The notes under the pieces were generated by a model that saw only the letters and a program-made list of their open reading frames with translations, was not told the DNA's origin and did no database searches. This document shows, in pieces, positions 56,059 through 64,000 of a stretch of DNA of 64,000 nucleotides. The translations under genes were made by a program, and so were the position numbers. The stretch spans positions 130,551 to 194,550 of the forward strand of contig NZ_FNEE01000011.1 of NCBI RefSeq assembly GCF_900099905.1. Reading direction: 5' to 3'. Source of the stretch: Mesorhizobium muleiense (GTDB lineage Bacteria > Pseudomonadota > Alphaproteobacteria > Rhizobiales > Rhizobiaceae). Position 1 is the stretch's first letter, and each line of letters starts with the position of its first letter.

Positions 56059-56735
56059 GCGCTTGTGGCCTTCTTTGATATTGAGAACAGCCTGTAAGTT
56101 ACGTTGACGTCGGGATAGGTCCCGGCTCGCAGAAGCACAGATGTGAGATCATTTGAACCCGCAATCTTTTCAAGAAGGTCGTCACGGGCATTAGTGCCGA
56201 ACCCAAGAACGATACGACCTGATTCCGTAAGGAACCTTGGGCCATCTGAAAGAAATCTCTCGAGCAAGTTGTACCCTGGATCGATCGCACCACCTTCGAG
56301 GTCGTGGACAAACTCGTAATCTTCTGGAGCGTAGCTCGACGGGTAGTTCCAAAATATGATGTCGAACCTTCTGCCAGGTGGAACATTGTTAAATATATCG
56401 CTTGCGATGACCTCGACGTTACTAATGCCGTTTCTTGCAGCATTCTCCAACGTGTTCGCGACGGCCCTCGGATTGATGTCACAAGTCAGCAACGACAGCG
56501 CGCCAGTCTTTGCCAACAGAAGGCCGGGAAGACCGAAACCGCAGCCGATTTCTAAGACGGTCTTTCCGTCGAATGGGGGAAAATTCTCGCTAATCCAACG
56601 CCAACTCTGGAAGTGCTCTGGAGGAAAAACCCCTTCCTGTACGACCAGATCCAGTCCGAATGCCTGCATCTGACGCGGGAAAGTGGCTTGTTGACTTGTC
56701 CGAAGCGTTGTCCTGATACGATCAAGTTCGCTCAT
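56055..56735 (-). CDS. SAM-dependent methyltransferase (class I)
   Basis: This 226-residue protein has motif I VLEIGCGFGLPGLLLA (60-75), the acidic end of strand 2 TCDINPRAVANTLENAARNG, VEVIASDIFN and a motif IV-type NYPSSY (130-135), related to the NPPY motif of HemK/PrmC/MTS enzymes that methylate N atoms in planar groups. An N- or O-methylation of a small molecule is therefore plausible; this is inference. It overlaps its neighbours by 4 bases on each side. The frame is complete. Confidence 0.85.
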   Translation of the reverse strand: MSELDRIRTTLRTSQQATFPRQMQAFGLDLVVQEGVFPPEHFQSWRWISENFPPFDGKTVLEIGCGFGLPGLLLAKTGALSLLTCDINPRAVANTLENAARNGISNVEVIASDIFNNVPPGRRFDIIFWNYPSSYAPEDYEFVHDLEGGAIDPGYNLLERFLSDGPRFLTESGRIVLGFGTNARDDLLEKIAGSNDLTSVLLRAGTYPDVNVTYRLFSISKKATSA

Positions 56736-57562
56736 TGTTCTCCGGCCTTCCGGCGCGGTGCCATGCCTGGTTGTTTTCCCGGCTCGACGGCATCAACGGT
56801 TCGCTTCAGTAAGCAATTCCAAAGAGGCATTGAAAACAGACCGGCCTCAAGAATGAGGCGGTCCCAAGATGAGCGGAGGGGTGCATACCGGAAGAGGCCT
56901 TCTAGACCGGCTCGATCCCCCTGGAAATACCGCTGGACGGCTGTCGTTAGGCCCGACTTTGCTGCGGTTAGGAGTGCTCTGTCGTAACAGAATCTTGCGT
57001 GGGCAAACGCGCTACCATCACTCCGATTGTCCGGCATCGGCGCAGCTCCCCTGTCGCCGAGAACGTTTAGCAACATTTGGAAAGATGAATGGGCAATGTA
57101 GCCGGAATCGAGAGAAATCCAAGCAGTCGCTTCGTCGCCCAACGACCGGCACCTAAGTATTCTCAGCTCAGCATCCATTACTTGATGACTATCGCTCACA
57201 TGAAGGAGGTTCGTCACGGGATTATCGCAGAAAAAGAGACTACGTACGGTGCCGGATAAAGCCTGGGCCGGCTGTGTGTTACCCTTCAGTTTTTGCGACA
57301 AGTGCAGCGCATTAGGTCCGCTCCAGATCGTGGCGCAAACCGGACGCATGTCGAATAAGTCCAGCACCAATGGCCAATGCTTCCCGCCGGTGGAACAGGT
57401 AAGGGTATAAAACGCATCAATGGATTTGCGACTATGAATCGAAAAGAACCGTTCCGAGAGTTCCAAACCGGTTCGCCGGCGAATAAATTCGTCGAGCAGC
57501 GAGGTTAGGCCAGAGCGCGCGACTTCCGGGCCATACACTATCAGCGCCGTGGATGACATCAT
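56732..57562 (-). CDS. Nucleoside-diphosphate-kinase-like protein with extra C-terminal domain
   Basis: The product has 276 residues. Residues 3-137 follow the NDPK fold: ALIVYGPEVARSGLTSLLDE, WPLVLDLFDMRPVCATIW, GPNALHLSQKLKGNTQPAQ, SGTVRSLFFCDNPVTNLLHV. The catalytic histidine is kept as His121 in NLLHVSDS, and GTVR keeps the nucleotide-binding Arg. The usual N-terminal KPD Lys is replaced (YGPE). Residues about 140-276 are an additional domain that I do not recognise. It may phosphorylate a phospho-metabolite rather than an NDP. It is coupled by 4-base overlaps to the genes on both sides. Confidence 0.75.
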   Translation of the reverse strand: MMSSTALIVYGPEVARSGLTSLLDEFIRRRTGLELSERFFSIHSRKSIDAFYTLTCSTGGKHWPLVLDLFDMRPVCATIWSGPNALHLSQKLKGNTQPAQALSGTVRSLFFCDNPVTNLLHVSDSHQVMDAELRILRCRSLGDEATAWISLDSGYIAHSSFQMLLNVLGDRGAAPMPDNRSDGSAFAHARFCYDRALLTAAKSGLTTAVQRYFQGDRAGLEGLFRYAPLRSSWDRLILEAGLFSMPLWNCLLKRTVDAVEPGKQPGMAPRRKAGEQ

Positions 57563-58314
57563 GCCGCCCCCCCCAAAGGGTCGCTTGTGATATGGGCCTT
57601 CCTGCTCGCGACGGTGATCCTAGTCGCTCTAACGCGTCTCCCTTCCAGCCAATCGGCGAGACGAGCGGGATGACGGGCATTAATCACAACGCCGGGAAGG
57701 CTTTTCTTCGCCATGAATTCGACCGCGCAGGCGTCAATCGAGGTGTGGCCGAGAAGGACAAGATCTTGAGCAGCGATCTGCTCTATAAGTGCAGCGGGAT
57801 CGTCGGTTGCTCCACCGCGATGCACGCCATCGACATCTGTCAAAATCACCAGCTGTGGTGCCCCAGTTAACCAAGCGATCCACGCGGCAACGGCGTCGGA
57901 TGTGACGTCCCAACTCCATTCCACTGGGTCAGCCGCAAACAGCAAACGGGAAGGCAGCAGCACTGGAATCTTCCCAAGTCTCGCGAGAGTTCGGCATTCG
58001 CCTAGGCTGGCCGATGGAACTAGTTTGGAAGAGAAGGCGGCATCCGCAAGCAAATACCCCGTTTGGTCCTGTGCTAGAGCACACGCATGATGCGCGGTAC
58101 ACGGATCTAATCGCTCGGCTGCATCAATCGCCTCAATTGCTTTGTCCGGGATGCCGCCGCCTGGAACAAGTAGGATTCGATGGCCCTTATCGGCGAGACG
58201 CTCAAGTTCAGCCAGTGCGAGCTTACACACGGCAAGATCACGCATGATGCTCCCGCCGAATTTGAGAACAATCGAAAAGCCATATGGTGGAAAACCTTTT
58301 ATTGAGCAGTCCAT
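57559..58314 (-). CDS. Amino-acid-kinase-family enzyme, MfnE-like
   Basis: This 251-residue protein has the carbamate/amino-acid-kinase fold: IVLKFGGSIMRD (Lys18), ILLVPGGGIPDKAIEAIDAA, LDPCTAHHACALAQDQTGYL, WDVTSDAVAAWIAWLTGAPQ and LVILTDVDGVHRGG. The pattern is closest to the MfnE subgroup, which makes an aminomethylfuran diphosphate in methanofuran synthesis, and to the MoSto/UMP-kinase side of the family. The natural substrate is probably a phosphate or carboxylate of a small metabolite. Followed by an NDPK-like gene (ATGA overlap), it suggests successive phosphorylation steps. Confidence 0.8.
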   Translation of the reverse strand: MDCSIKGFPPYGFSIVLKFGGSIMRDLAVCKLALAELERLADKGHRILLVPGGGIPDKAIEAIDAAERLDPCTAHHACALAQDQTGYLLADAAFSSKLVPSASLGECRTLARLGKIPVLLPSRLLFAADPVEWSWDVTSDAVAAWIAWLTGAPQLVILTDVDGVHRGGATDDPAALIEQIAAQDLVLLGHTSIDACAVEFMAKKSLPGVVINARHPARLADWLEGRRVRATRITVASRKAHITSDPLGGAA

Positions 58315-58332
58315 CGGCTTGCCATCCCGCCC

Positions 58333-59619
58333 TCAGGCAACAGATACGATCTCAGGAATTTTCGAAGCTAGGTTTGGAAGCGCTGCCCAGACCTTTTGAA
58401 ACGCGGCCGCGTACAATTTCATCACTTCAACGTCGTTTGGTGGAGCGATCTCCGACACGTAAAACATGGTGTTCAATATCTTCATGACGTTTGGAAAATC
58501 GGTCCTTGACCATTGGCCGCAGATATCCGGCAGATATTCAAAGACGGGCTTCGTCAGCCAGACCGCAACGGGAACTCCCTCGGCTTGAAGAAGCTTAATG
58601 ATGAAATCCCTGGCCGTAGGGCCAGGTAGAAAACCGAGCTTTTCCGGCTCAAGACGCAACGGGAGATTCAGCATCGATTGTTGATGATCTGCTGGATCGA
58701 AAAGAGGCAGAAGCCCTGAGAGGTGGCCAATCTCCTGCCAAAGGAACCTAGCATTCCTTCGCCTTTTTTTAAGCTGCCGGTCAAGCTGCTTGAGCCTGTG
58801 ATTAGCAATGGCAGCAGAGAATACATTGGGTCGGTAATTGTAGCCTTTGGAGTTCGGGGAGAATATCCTAGCTCCACATCGCGACGAGCTTGTCAGCGAA
58901 ACATTATCTACATGGTGGATCAGAGCAGGGTCCCTCGTCAGGACAAATCCAAGCTCACCTGCCCCGAGGTGTTTAGCTCCGTTGCCGGAGAGAGAGAGTG
59001 CATCGCTCTCCAAGTAAGCTCCATTGACAATATCTTTCGCAGCGCCAATTGATTGGCAAACATCATCGATAATCGCCACGCCTCGCGCTCGCGCCGCCAA
59101 TCTCAAGCTGGGAACCAAGAGGTTATTTCCGAACAGATGAGTTATGAGCGTCGCCGCGTCACCTGGCTTGATGAGGGAGGCCGCCATCTTCTCATCAACT
59201 CCGGCAAGGTCTGGCTCAACATCGACAAAGACCGGTTCGAGTCCACTGATCGTGATTGGGCCGACGGCTCCCGGCCAGTTCAAAGCCGACGTAACGACTC
59301 GGCGACCTCGGTTCCGGTAGTAGTCGAGAGCCACGTGAATAGCGGCTGTGCCGCTTCCAACGGCGCGCACAGACCAGTTACCCGACCAATCCGCTAGCCG
59401 CTTTTCGAGCTCAATCACCATAGGGTGATTGACGCGATGATATTTGCCGCTTTCGACAACATTTGCGAGCGCCTTCAAATGTTTACGTTTCGCAGCTGGC
59501 CAAAGAACAACTCGCCCAGCCGGCACCGTGGGATCTCCTCCAAAGAGCGCAAGAGAAGTGTCCTTCTGGTGGGCGCATCGTGTGCTTGCTGCCGTGGCTA
59601 AGCTTACATCCTTGGTCAT
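58333..59619 (-). CDS. DegT/DnrJ/EryC1/StrS-family aminotransferase
   Basis: The product has 428 residues from ATG 59619; a GTG at 59670 would add 17. The PLP fold is intact: GSGTAAIHVALDYYRNRG, TSALNWPGAVGPITISGLEP, IIDDVCQSIGAA and the PLP lysine in LSGNGAKHLGAGELGFV (Lys216), followed by GYNYRPNVFSAAIANHRLKQ. The family transfers an amino group to keto-sugars or keto-cyclitols (StrS, StsC and the rhizopine protein MosB are members). It is the first gene of the operon, 18 bases before the kinase gene, with an AT-rich palindrome about 310 bases upstream. Confidence 0.9.
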   Translation of the reverse strand: MTKDVSLATAASTRCAHQKDTSLALFGGDPTVPAGRVVLWPAAKRKHLKALANVVESGKYHRVNHPMVIELEKRLADWSGNWSVRAVGSGTAAIHVALDYYRNRGRRVVTSALNWPGAVGPITISGLEPVFVDVEPDLAGVDEKMAASLIKPGDAATLITHLFGNNLLVPSLRLAARARGVAIIDDVCQSIGAAKDIVNGAYLESDALSLSGNGAKHLGAGELGFVLTRDPALIHHVDNVSLTSSSRCGARIFSPNSKGYNYRPNVFSAAIANHRLKQLDRQLKKRRRNARFLWQEIGHLSGLLPLFDPADHQQSMLNLPLRLEPEKLGFLPGPTARDFIIKLLQAEGVPVAVWLTKPVFEYLPDICGQWSRTDFPNVMKILNTMFYVSEIAPPNDVEVMKLYAAAFQKVWAALPNLASKIPEIVSVA

Positions 59620-60214
59620 ATGATCTAGCCTGGTTGTGTTACATCGGCCATCGGCCACTCGCGAAGTCACGAGCCGAACCGACCCGTCTCTCGCATACTT
59701 TTGCGTCTTGCAACGAGGCTCGGCTAACCCACAAGAGCAGAGTCGCTCCTGAGAACAGGCTGGGCGCCGTAGCGCCCTCGCTACGTTGAGTTCAGGAAAG
59801 AGCTTTCAAGCTCGCAACCGGCGTATGAGGCGTCAACCTCGTCGGAAATGAACTCGCTGAACGATGCAGTCCCTCCTTCGTAAATCAACACCTAATAGCC
59901 CTTGACAAGAAGGGGAAGTGGTCCTCTGAAATATATTTATGGATATATTATTTATTCTCCGCCTACCTTTAGCCTCCTATCTGGGATATTTTAGTATCGG
60001 AAGTGACAACGCGAGGTTGCTTTTTCAGCCTCTAGTACCGGCACCATTTAAAAGATAAAAAGCGCAGCGCGGATGCGCAGGAATATCATCCCGCCAAAGC
60101 CGCGGGCCAGATAATCAGCCAACCTTGGCGAGCTGGGAGCACCCCGAGCTTCCGTAATTGGTTGAAGCACTCGCCGGACCGAGGGCCGGCGTCCAATGTT
60201 AGTAGCCCCTTTCG
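59620..60214. other. Upstream region of the aminotransferase operon
   Basis: It is AT-rich around 59920-60060, in contrast to the surrounding DNA. It contains the palindrome listed next; no coding sequence is supported. Confidence 0.5.
59931..59948. promoter_or_regulatory. AT-rich palindrome, site B
   Basis: ATATATTTATGGATATAT has two ATATAT arms separated by six bases. It matches the form of site A at 53749, suggesting that the sulfotransferase/RpiR pair and the aminotransferase operon share a regulator. Confidence 0.5.
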
Positions 60215-60545
60215 CGAACACTCCGGCTAGTGGGTTTGTGTCAGAATGACCTCCCGGGATCGTATTCTGAGCGCTCAGTGAGGATGTATCTCGTTGTAGT
60301 CATCCCACCGGGCGATCTGGCGGAGAACCATGGGTGATCATGCAAGGAGTGATGCGAACGCAATCACGCTTGAAGGTTTTGACCCAGGCTTCCGACACGT
60401 CGCTGGAGTGGGGCGCTTCACGGGCGTGGAGCAAGTAACGCGGTCAGCGCAGAGGCGAAGGCGCGTGTTCCTTGCCGGTGTAGGGGTGCCATTTTCCGAC
60501 AGGTCTCGATCGGATGAGGCACCCTCGTCGATCCGAAGCGTCTCT
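60215..60545 (-). pseudogene. IS3-family transposase (OrfB) C-terminal remnant
   Basis: Minus-strand pieces read VKRRFGSTRVPHPIETC, then ARNTRLRLCADRVTCSTPVK in broken frames, and LRQIARWDDYNEIHPH near 60300. These follow the IS3-group DDE region (SDNGSPYTA-type, then WFDDYNEIHPHSALRMRSPR). Stops and frameshifts make it inactive. Confidence 0.7.
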
Positions 60546-60643
60546 TGACCGCCTCCAGCATCATATCGCACGGGACCCGCAGCCCTCCTGCGACGGCCCA
60601 AGCCGAATGGCTCAGCTACTCGGCTGATGTCGGCGAAAATCGC

Positions 60644-61321
60644 TCACCAATACTTCTTTGTAAACGTGAAGTTTGCCAGCTGTCTCCTGCTCATATTTTG
60701 CAAAGCGCGCGACACTGCGCGCTGTTCTACATCAAGGTGGTTAGTCAATGCGGATGCCACTGCGCTCGTAGTCTTGCCGAGCTGAGGCATTGCGTCAGTT
60801 AGCCTTGCAAGACTGGTTCGAAAAGCCGGGGAAAGCTCAGACGCGGTTATTTCCATGCGAAGGGCATGAGAGCAGAAACAGAACTTGTCGATGATATGGC
60901 AAATTTCGCAATTACATGCCCCCAGAGCTATGTCAGTGAATATTTCTTCCGCTCGAAGAGCGAGCTCCGTTGGAGATAACTCACCAGAGGGGGCGGTTCG
61001 GTCGAGAGGGTGAGTCCGTGTACGAGTTAGGGCGAAGGTAAGTGTTTCGCGCGCCACCACATACGAGTCCAATAGAACCCACTCGACCAGAGGTCTCGTA
61101 AAGTAGCCCCTTTGAGGAAAGGACACGATCTTCCCTTCCGCTGCAAGTCGGATAAGTGCTTCGCGTATAGGAGTCCGGCCGATGTTGAGGTCGGACGCTA
61201 GCTCTTTATCGCTGAGATGCTGCCCCGGCATGTGGGATTTGCTGTAGAGCAATTGAAGTACCGCGTCGTAGGCTGCATCGGCTTTTGCGTTCTTCTTGGC
61301 TTCAATAGCCAAACTGGGCAT
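60644..61321 (-). CDS. GntR-family regulator, FCD (FadR-type) subgroup
   Basis: The product has 225 residues from ATG 61321. The winged-helix domain is clear (YDAVLQLLYSKSHMPGQHLS, DKELASDLNIGRTPIREALI, RLAAEGKIVSFPQRGYFTRP). A C-terminal all-helical FCD-like domain ends in SALTNHLDVEQRAVSRALQN. FCD regulators bind carboxylates or sugar acids. It lies just upstream of the aminotransferase operon region and on the same strand, with an IS3 remnant between. It may control this locus. Confidence 0.9.
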   Translation of the reverse strand: MPSLAIEAKKNAKADAAYDAVLQLLYSKSHMPGQHLSDKELASDLNIGRTPIREALIRLAAEGKIVSFPQRGYFTRPLVEWVLLDSYVVARETLTFALTRTRTHPLDRTAPSGELSPTELALRAEEIFTDIALGACNCEICHIIDKFCFCSHALRMEITASELSPAFRTSLARLTDAMPQLGKTTSAVASALTNHLDVEQRAVSRALQNMSRRQLANFTFTKKYW

Positions 61322-61546
61322 TTCTGTCCGACGACATTGGGCCGCATTTTTGCAGAACCACATCTCTACGCTTCCCCTTGTTTCGACGTCCTTTGAACGT
61401 TCGATTAGCAGAATTTGAGTTTCTGCGGCGTGCTATTTCTCGACATCCGGACATGACGCATGCACCGCGCGCCGCCTCAGCTGCATACACCATGCGTATG
61501 AGGTGTGACCATGGCCAGCCGCGGCGCTCGGATGCGGAAGCCGGTT

Positions 61547-62880
61547 GTGTGCGTCAAGTTCTGCAAAAAGGGGCGGCCATGGTGCTGGTCATGCGGCTTG
61601 GCGCAGAGTGAGCTTCTTGTGCTCGCGCAGGTCGTCCATGTTGATGTAGCGGTTGGCCTCCATCCAGTTTTCGTTGGTTTCGACGGCCAGCGCCCTGACG
61701 AGGCGTAGGCAGCTCTGTGAGTTTGGAAAGATGCGCAGGATATAGGTGCGGCGCCGGATTTCCTCGTTGAGCCGTTCAAGCATGTTGGTGCTCTTGAGAT
61801 GCTTGTGGTGCTGGCGTGGCAGACGAAAGAAGGTCAGCGTGTACTCGATGGTCTCCTCCACCCATGTCGTCAGTCGTGGGTAGCGGGCCGACCATTTGGA
61901 AAGCCATGCGGCGAGATCGGCCTTGGCCTCGGCGAGATCGCGCCGGTCGTAGAGCCAGCGCAGTTCCTGCAGGCAATCGTCGCCATGCTTTCTCGGCAGG
62001 TGATCGAGCGCGTTCCTGAGGAAGTGCACGTAGCAGCGCTGCCATGCCGCTTCCGGGATCACCTCGCCGATCGCCGCGACCAGGCCGGCATGATCGTCAG
62101 ACACGACCAGCTCGACGCCCTTGAGGCCGCGTGCCTTCAAGCCAACGAGAAAGTCCCTCCAGGCCGAGCGGCTCTCACGATTGGCCATCTCCACGGCCAG
62201 GATCTGACGCCGGCCGTCCCAGTCGATGCCAACCGCGATCAGCACCGCCTGGCTCATGACGATGCCGGCTTCGCGCACCTTCTCGTAGCGAGCATCGAGG
62301 ATGAGGTAGGCAAAAGGCTCTTGAAGCGGGCGCTCGGCAAACGCTTTCAGGCTCTCGTCCAGGCGTTTGTTGATGGCCGAGATGGACGAGGCCGAGAACG
62401 AATGACCGCACAGCTCTTCCGTGATCGCCTTGACCTTGCGGGTCGACACGCCCTGCACATACATCTCCGCAAGCGTGGCCACCAAGGCCCGCTCCGAACG
62501 CTGGTAACGCTCGAAAAGCTCGGTGGAGAAGCGGCCGGCCCGGTCCTGCGGAACTCGCAGCTCAAGCTTGCCGACACGGGTGACAAGAGTGCGGCCATAA
62601 TAACCCGAGCGATAGCCGAGCCGCTCCGGTGTGCGCTCGCCTTTCGAAGCACCCAGAGCCTCGTCCATCTCGGCCTCGAGCACCTCCTGCATCACCGCCC
62701 GGATCACTTCGTGCAGACCTTGCGGGTCCGAAAGCAGAATGTCTTTGACGGCGGCGCTGGCGGTCTTACTTTCAGTCTTGGGTCATGGTGGCGTTCCTTC
62801 GCGGGAATCAGGTGACGTTGAACATCACCAGCCTGCCATGACCGCCCCCTCTCAGCGAATTTGCAGAACTCTCAGCACAC
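61547..62880 (-). mobile_element. IS256-family insertion sequence, 1334 bp
   Basis: The ends are inverted repeats: GTGTGCGTCAAGTTCTGCAA from 61547 and, on the other strand from 62880, GTGTGCTGAGAGTTCTGCAA. The size and the single transposase gene are normal for IS256. No clear 8-9 base target duplication was seen. The element is much less decayed than the other IS copies in the window. Confidence 0.85.
61589..62707 (-). CDS. IS256-family transposase (mutator type), N-terminus shifted
   Basis: There is a 372-residue open frame from a GTG at 62707. Signatures are intact: YLILDARYEKVREAGIVMSQ (first Asp), LVVSDDHAGLVAAIGEV (second Asp), AWQRCYVHFLRNAL and STNMLERLNEEIRRRTYILR (Glu). The natural start at about 62786 (MTQ-ESKTASAAVKDILLSD) is out of frame because of one extra base in CAAGACTGA. 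The transposase therefore either initiates internally, lacking about 27 residues, or is inactive. Confidence 0.9.
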   Translation of the reverse strand: MIRAVMQEVLEAEMDEALGASKGERTPERLGYRSGYYGRTLVTRVGKLELRVPQDRAGRFSTELFERYQRSERALVATLAEMYVQGVSTRKVKAITEELCGHSFSASSISAINKRLDESLKAFAERPLQEPFAYLILDARYEKVREAGIVMSQAVLIAVGIDWDGRRQILAVEMANRESRSAWRDFLVGLKARGLKGVELVVSDDHAGLVAAIGEVIPEAAWQRCYVHFLRNALDHLPRKHGDDCLQELRWLYDRRDLAEAKADLAAWLSKWSARYPRLTTWVEETIEYTLTFFRLPRQHHKHLKSTNMLERLNEEIRRRTYILRIFPNSQSCLRLVRALAVETNENWMEANRYINMDDLREHKKLTLRQAA

Positions 62881-63444
62881 TACCGGGAGGAAGCCTCAGA
62901 GGACCGGACGCGGAAAGATCTAGGAGGCGTTAGGCGCTCGACGCACCTGAGCTGCGCGCAAACCATTTCCTGCGCTCGTCGCTTCGCCACGCTAGACTAG
63001 CGGACTGCGCAACCCTGACCAGTTCCGCCCGGCGAGCGCTTACCACGGGGGCTTTGACCCACTCTCGGTGACATTTCTTTACAGCGCCGACTAACGGCCC
63101 TTAGCAGATCCAACTTGCCGCGGCCGTACATCTGTCGTTTCACCAGTTTGCGCTTGGCCCTCGCTTTGTTCGTAGACCATACTTCGGTGGTCGCCGCACG
63201 ACGGTCGTCGTCACTAACGGAGCGACCGTTCTGACGGAACTTCCCGGGGTGGCATCTCTTGTCATTGCCCTCGGAGAGGCCCGGCTCCGACTAAAACTAC
63301 ACTTGGCGATCTGAAGAGCGAAAGGAAGGCTTCGCTGAAGGCGGTGTTGGCACCAACAGAGATCTTACCAAGCGTTCGCACAGCTATGCTTTGGTTCGCG
63401 AGGCATTGGGATTTCTGTGCCCCTTCAGACACTCGGCGATGCAC
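62881..63444. other. Gap between IS256 element and RpiR remnant
   Basis: No gene or repeat is recognised. Confidence 0.4.
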
Positions 63445-63915
63445 TCACTCAGAAGAGCCATTGAAGGCATAAGCGTTGCCGGTCCAGGTTCGGCCAGGGC
63501 CCGCGCCGGAGCTGAGTAGGAGCACCTCATGCGCCACCCCAGAGACTGGCGATTTGTCACGCGTCGTTATTGCAAGCGTATGCGCTCCTCGGTCGCGGCC
63601 AGTTCTGAGAAAGGCGACGGCCTCTCGCTCATATCTTTCATAGGAGATGCCGATAGCATAAGCCGAAGCGTCCAGCCCATGAGCCAGACCGCGAGCGATG
63701 TTCACAATCCGGGGTCCCCAGCCAGATCAGGCGGCTGTGACAGTAGCTCTGCGCAGATTGCGGAGACGCCCATACCAAGAGCTTCGACACGCGTAGCACT
63801 CTGTAGTCGCTCCGTCAGGCGCTCGATCTGGGCGTAGTCGAGAAGGCGAGCTGAGGCCTCAACCGAATGTAGGAAGGCCGCGCTCAGGTTCGCAATTTCC
63901 GGTCTTACATGCGAG
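63445..63915 (-). pseudogene. RpiR-family regulator remnant (SIS domain)
   Basis: The minus strand reads PEIANLSAAFLHSVEASARL, RLQSATRVEALGMGVSAICA, then after a frameshift near 63700 VNIARGLAHGLDASAYAIGI and AHTLAITTRDKSPVSGVAHE to a stop at 63445. It aligns with the SIS part of the intact RpiR regulator at 54126-54941. The HTH domain and the C-terminal helix are missing. It implies that a related regulator was once encoded on the other side of the locus. Confidence 0.8.
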
Positions 63916-64000
63916 TTCAGTGGCGAGGTGCTGTGTCAGTCGGTAAGCGCTGTTCTCAGGCCACGGCCTTAAGCTCGGAAGGTTGGATGTAGGCCCAGGG

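Noticed and set aside
1..64000. CRISPR arrays, rRNA genes and nod boxes
   Set aside because: No regularly spaced repeats, rRNA-like sequence or nod-box-like conserved promoter was seen on either strand.

Overview
This window looks like part of a symbiosis island (integrative element) from a rhizobium, most likely a Mesorhizobium of the M. loti type. It has a rhizobial (Rhc) type III secretion system in the nolW / nolB-rhcU and nopC-nopA-sctD-rhcV-y4yS layouts, tts-box promoters, a Ros/MucR regulator, and a large amount of decayed transposon, integrase and duplicated chromosomal-type DNA. The organism is inferred from family resemblance and gene order; no database search was possible.

Region 1 (1-18.9 kb), type III secretion. 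The divergent partial nolW/rhcC1 faces an 11-gene operon, nolB-rhcJ-nolU-nolV-rhcN-rhcO-rhcQ-rhcR-rhcS-rhcT-rhcU, led by a tts box. Next come a NopP-type effector with its own tts box, an 816-residue putative effector on the minus strand with a tts box far upstream, and a second machinery operon (nopC, nopA pilus, sctD/y4yQ, rhcV, y4yS lipoprotein) behind a fourth tts box. These reading frames are intact. Oddities are an ATC-initiated rhcS, a possible internal start in rhcQ, and an RhcU without the NPTH autocleavage motif.

Region 2 (19-52 kb), a decayed accessory zone. Intact genes are few: a mucR-like gene lacking its first zinc cysteine, cspA, gabD, an M41-like metalloprotease gene, hipBA, corA, a 612-residue AbiEi-HipA-like fusion behind paired palindromes, and a TlpA/TPR thioredoxin gene. 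Between them lie remnants of IS630, IS256, IS21, IS3 and tyrosine recombinases, and broken copies of M16 protease, gabD, kup, omptin, dsbA and fic genes. The M16-gabD pair occurs twice; in the second copy a toxin-antitoxin/Fic block sits between the two. A DUF6499/DUF2285 gene at 27.2-28.0 kb appears to need a +1 frameshift, like the FseA excision activator of Mesorhizobium ICEs.

Region 3 (52.5-64 kb), an intact small-molecule locus. Five translationally coupled minus-strand genes encode a DegT/StrS aminotransferase, an MfnE-like amino-acid-kinase-family enzyme, a nucleoside-diphosphate-kinase-like protein with an extra C-terminal domain, a SAM methyltransferase and a small nucleotidyltransferase-fold protein. 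A sulfotransferase gene, an RpiR-type regulator gene and a GntR/FCD-type regulator gene lie around them. Similar ATATA(T/C)-N6-ATATAT palindromes sit upstream of the sulfotransferase/RpiR pair and of the aminotransferase operon. I do not recognise this set as a described pathway, and it is the best candidate for a novel system. An IS256-family element and a broken second RpiR gene close the window.
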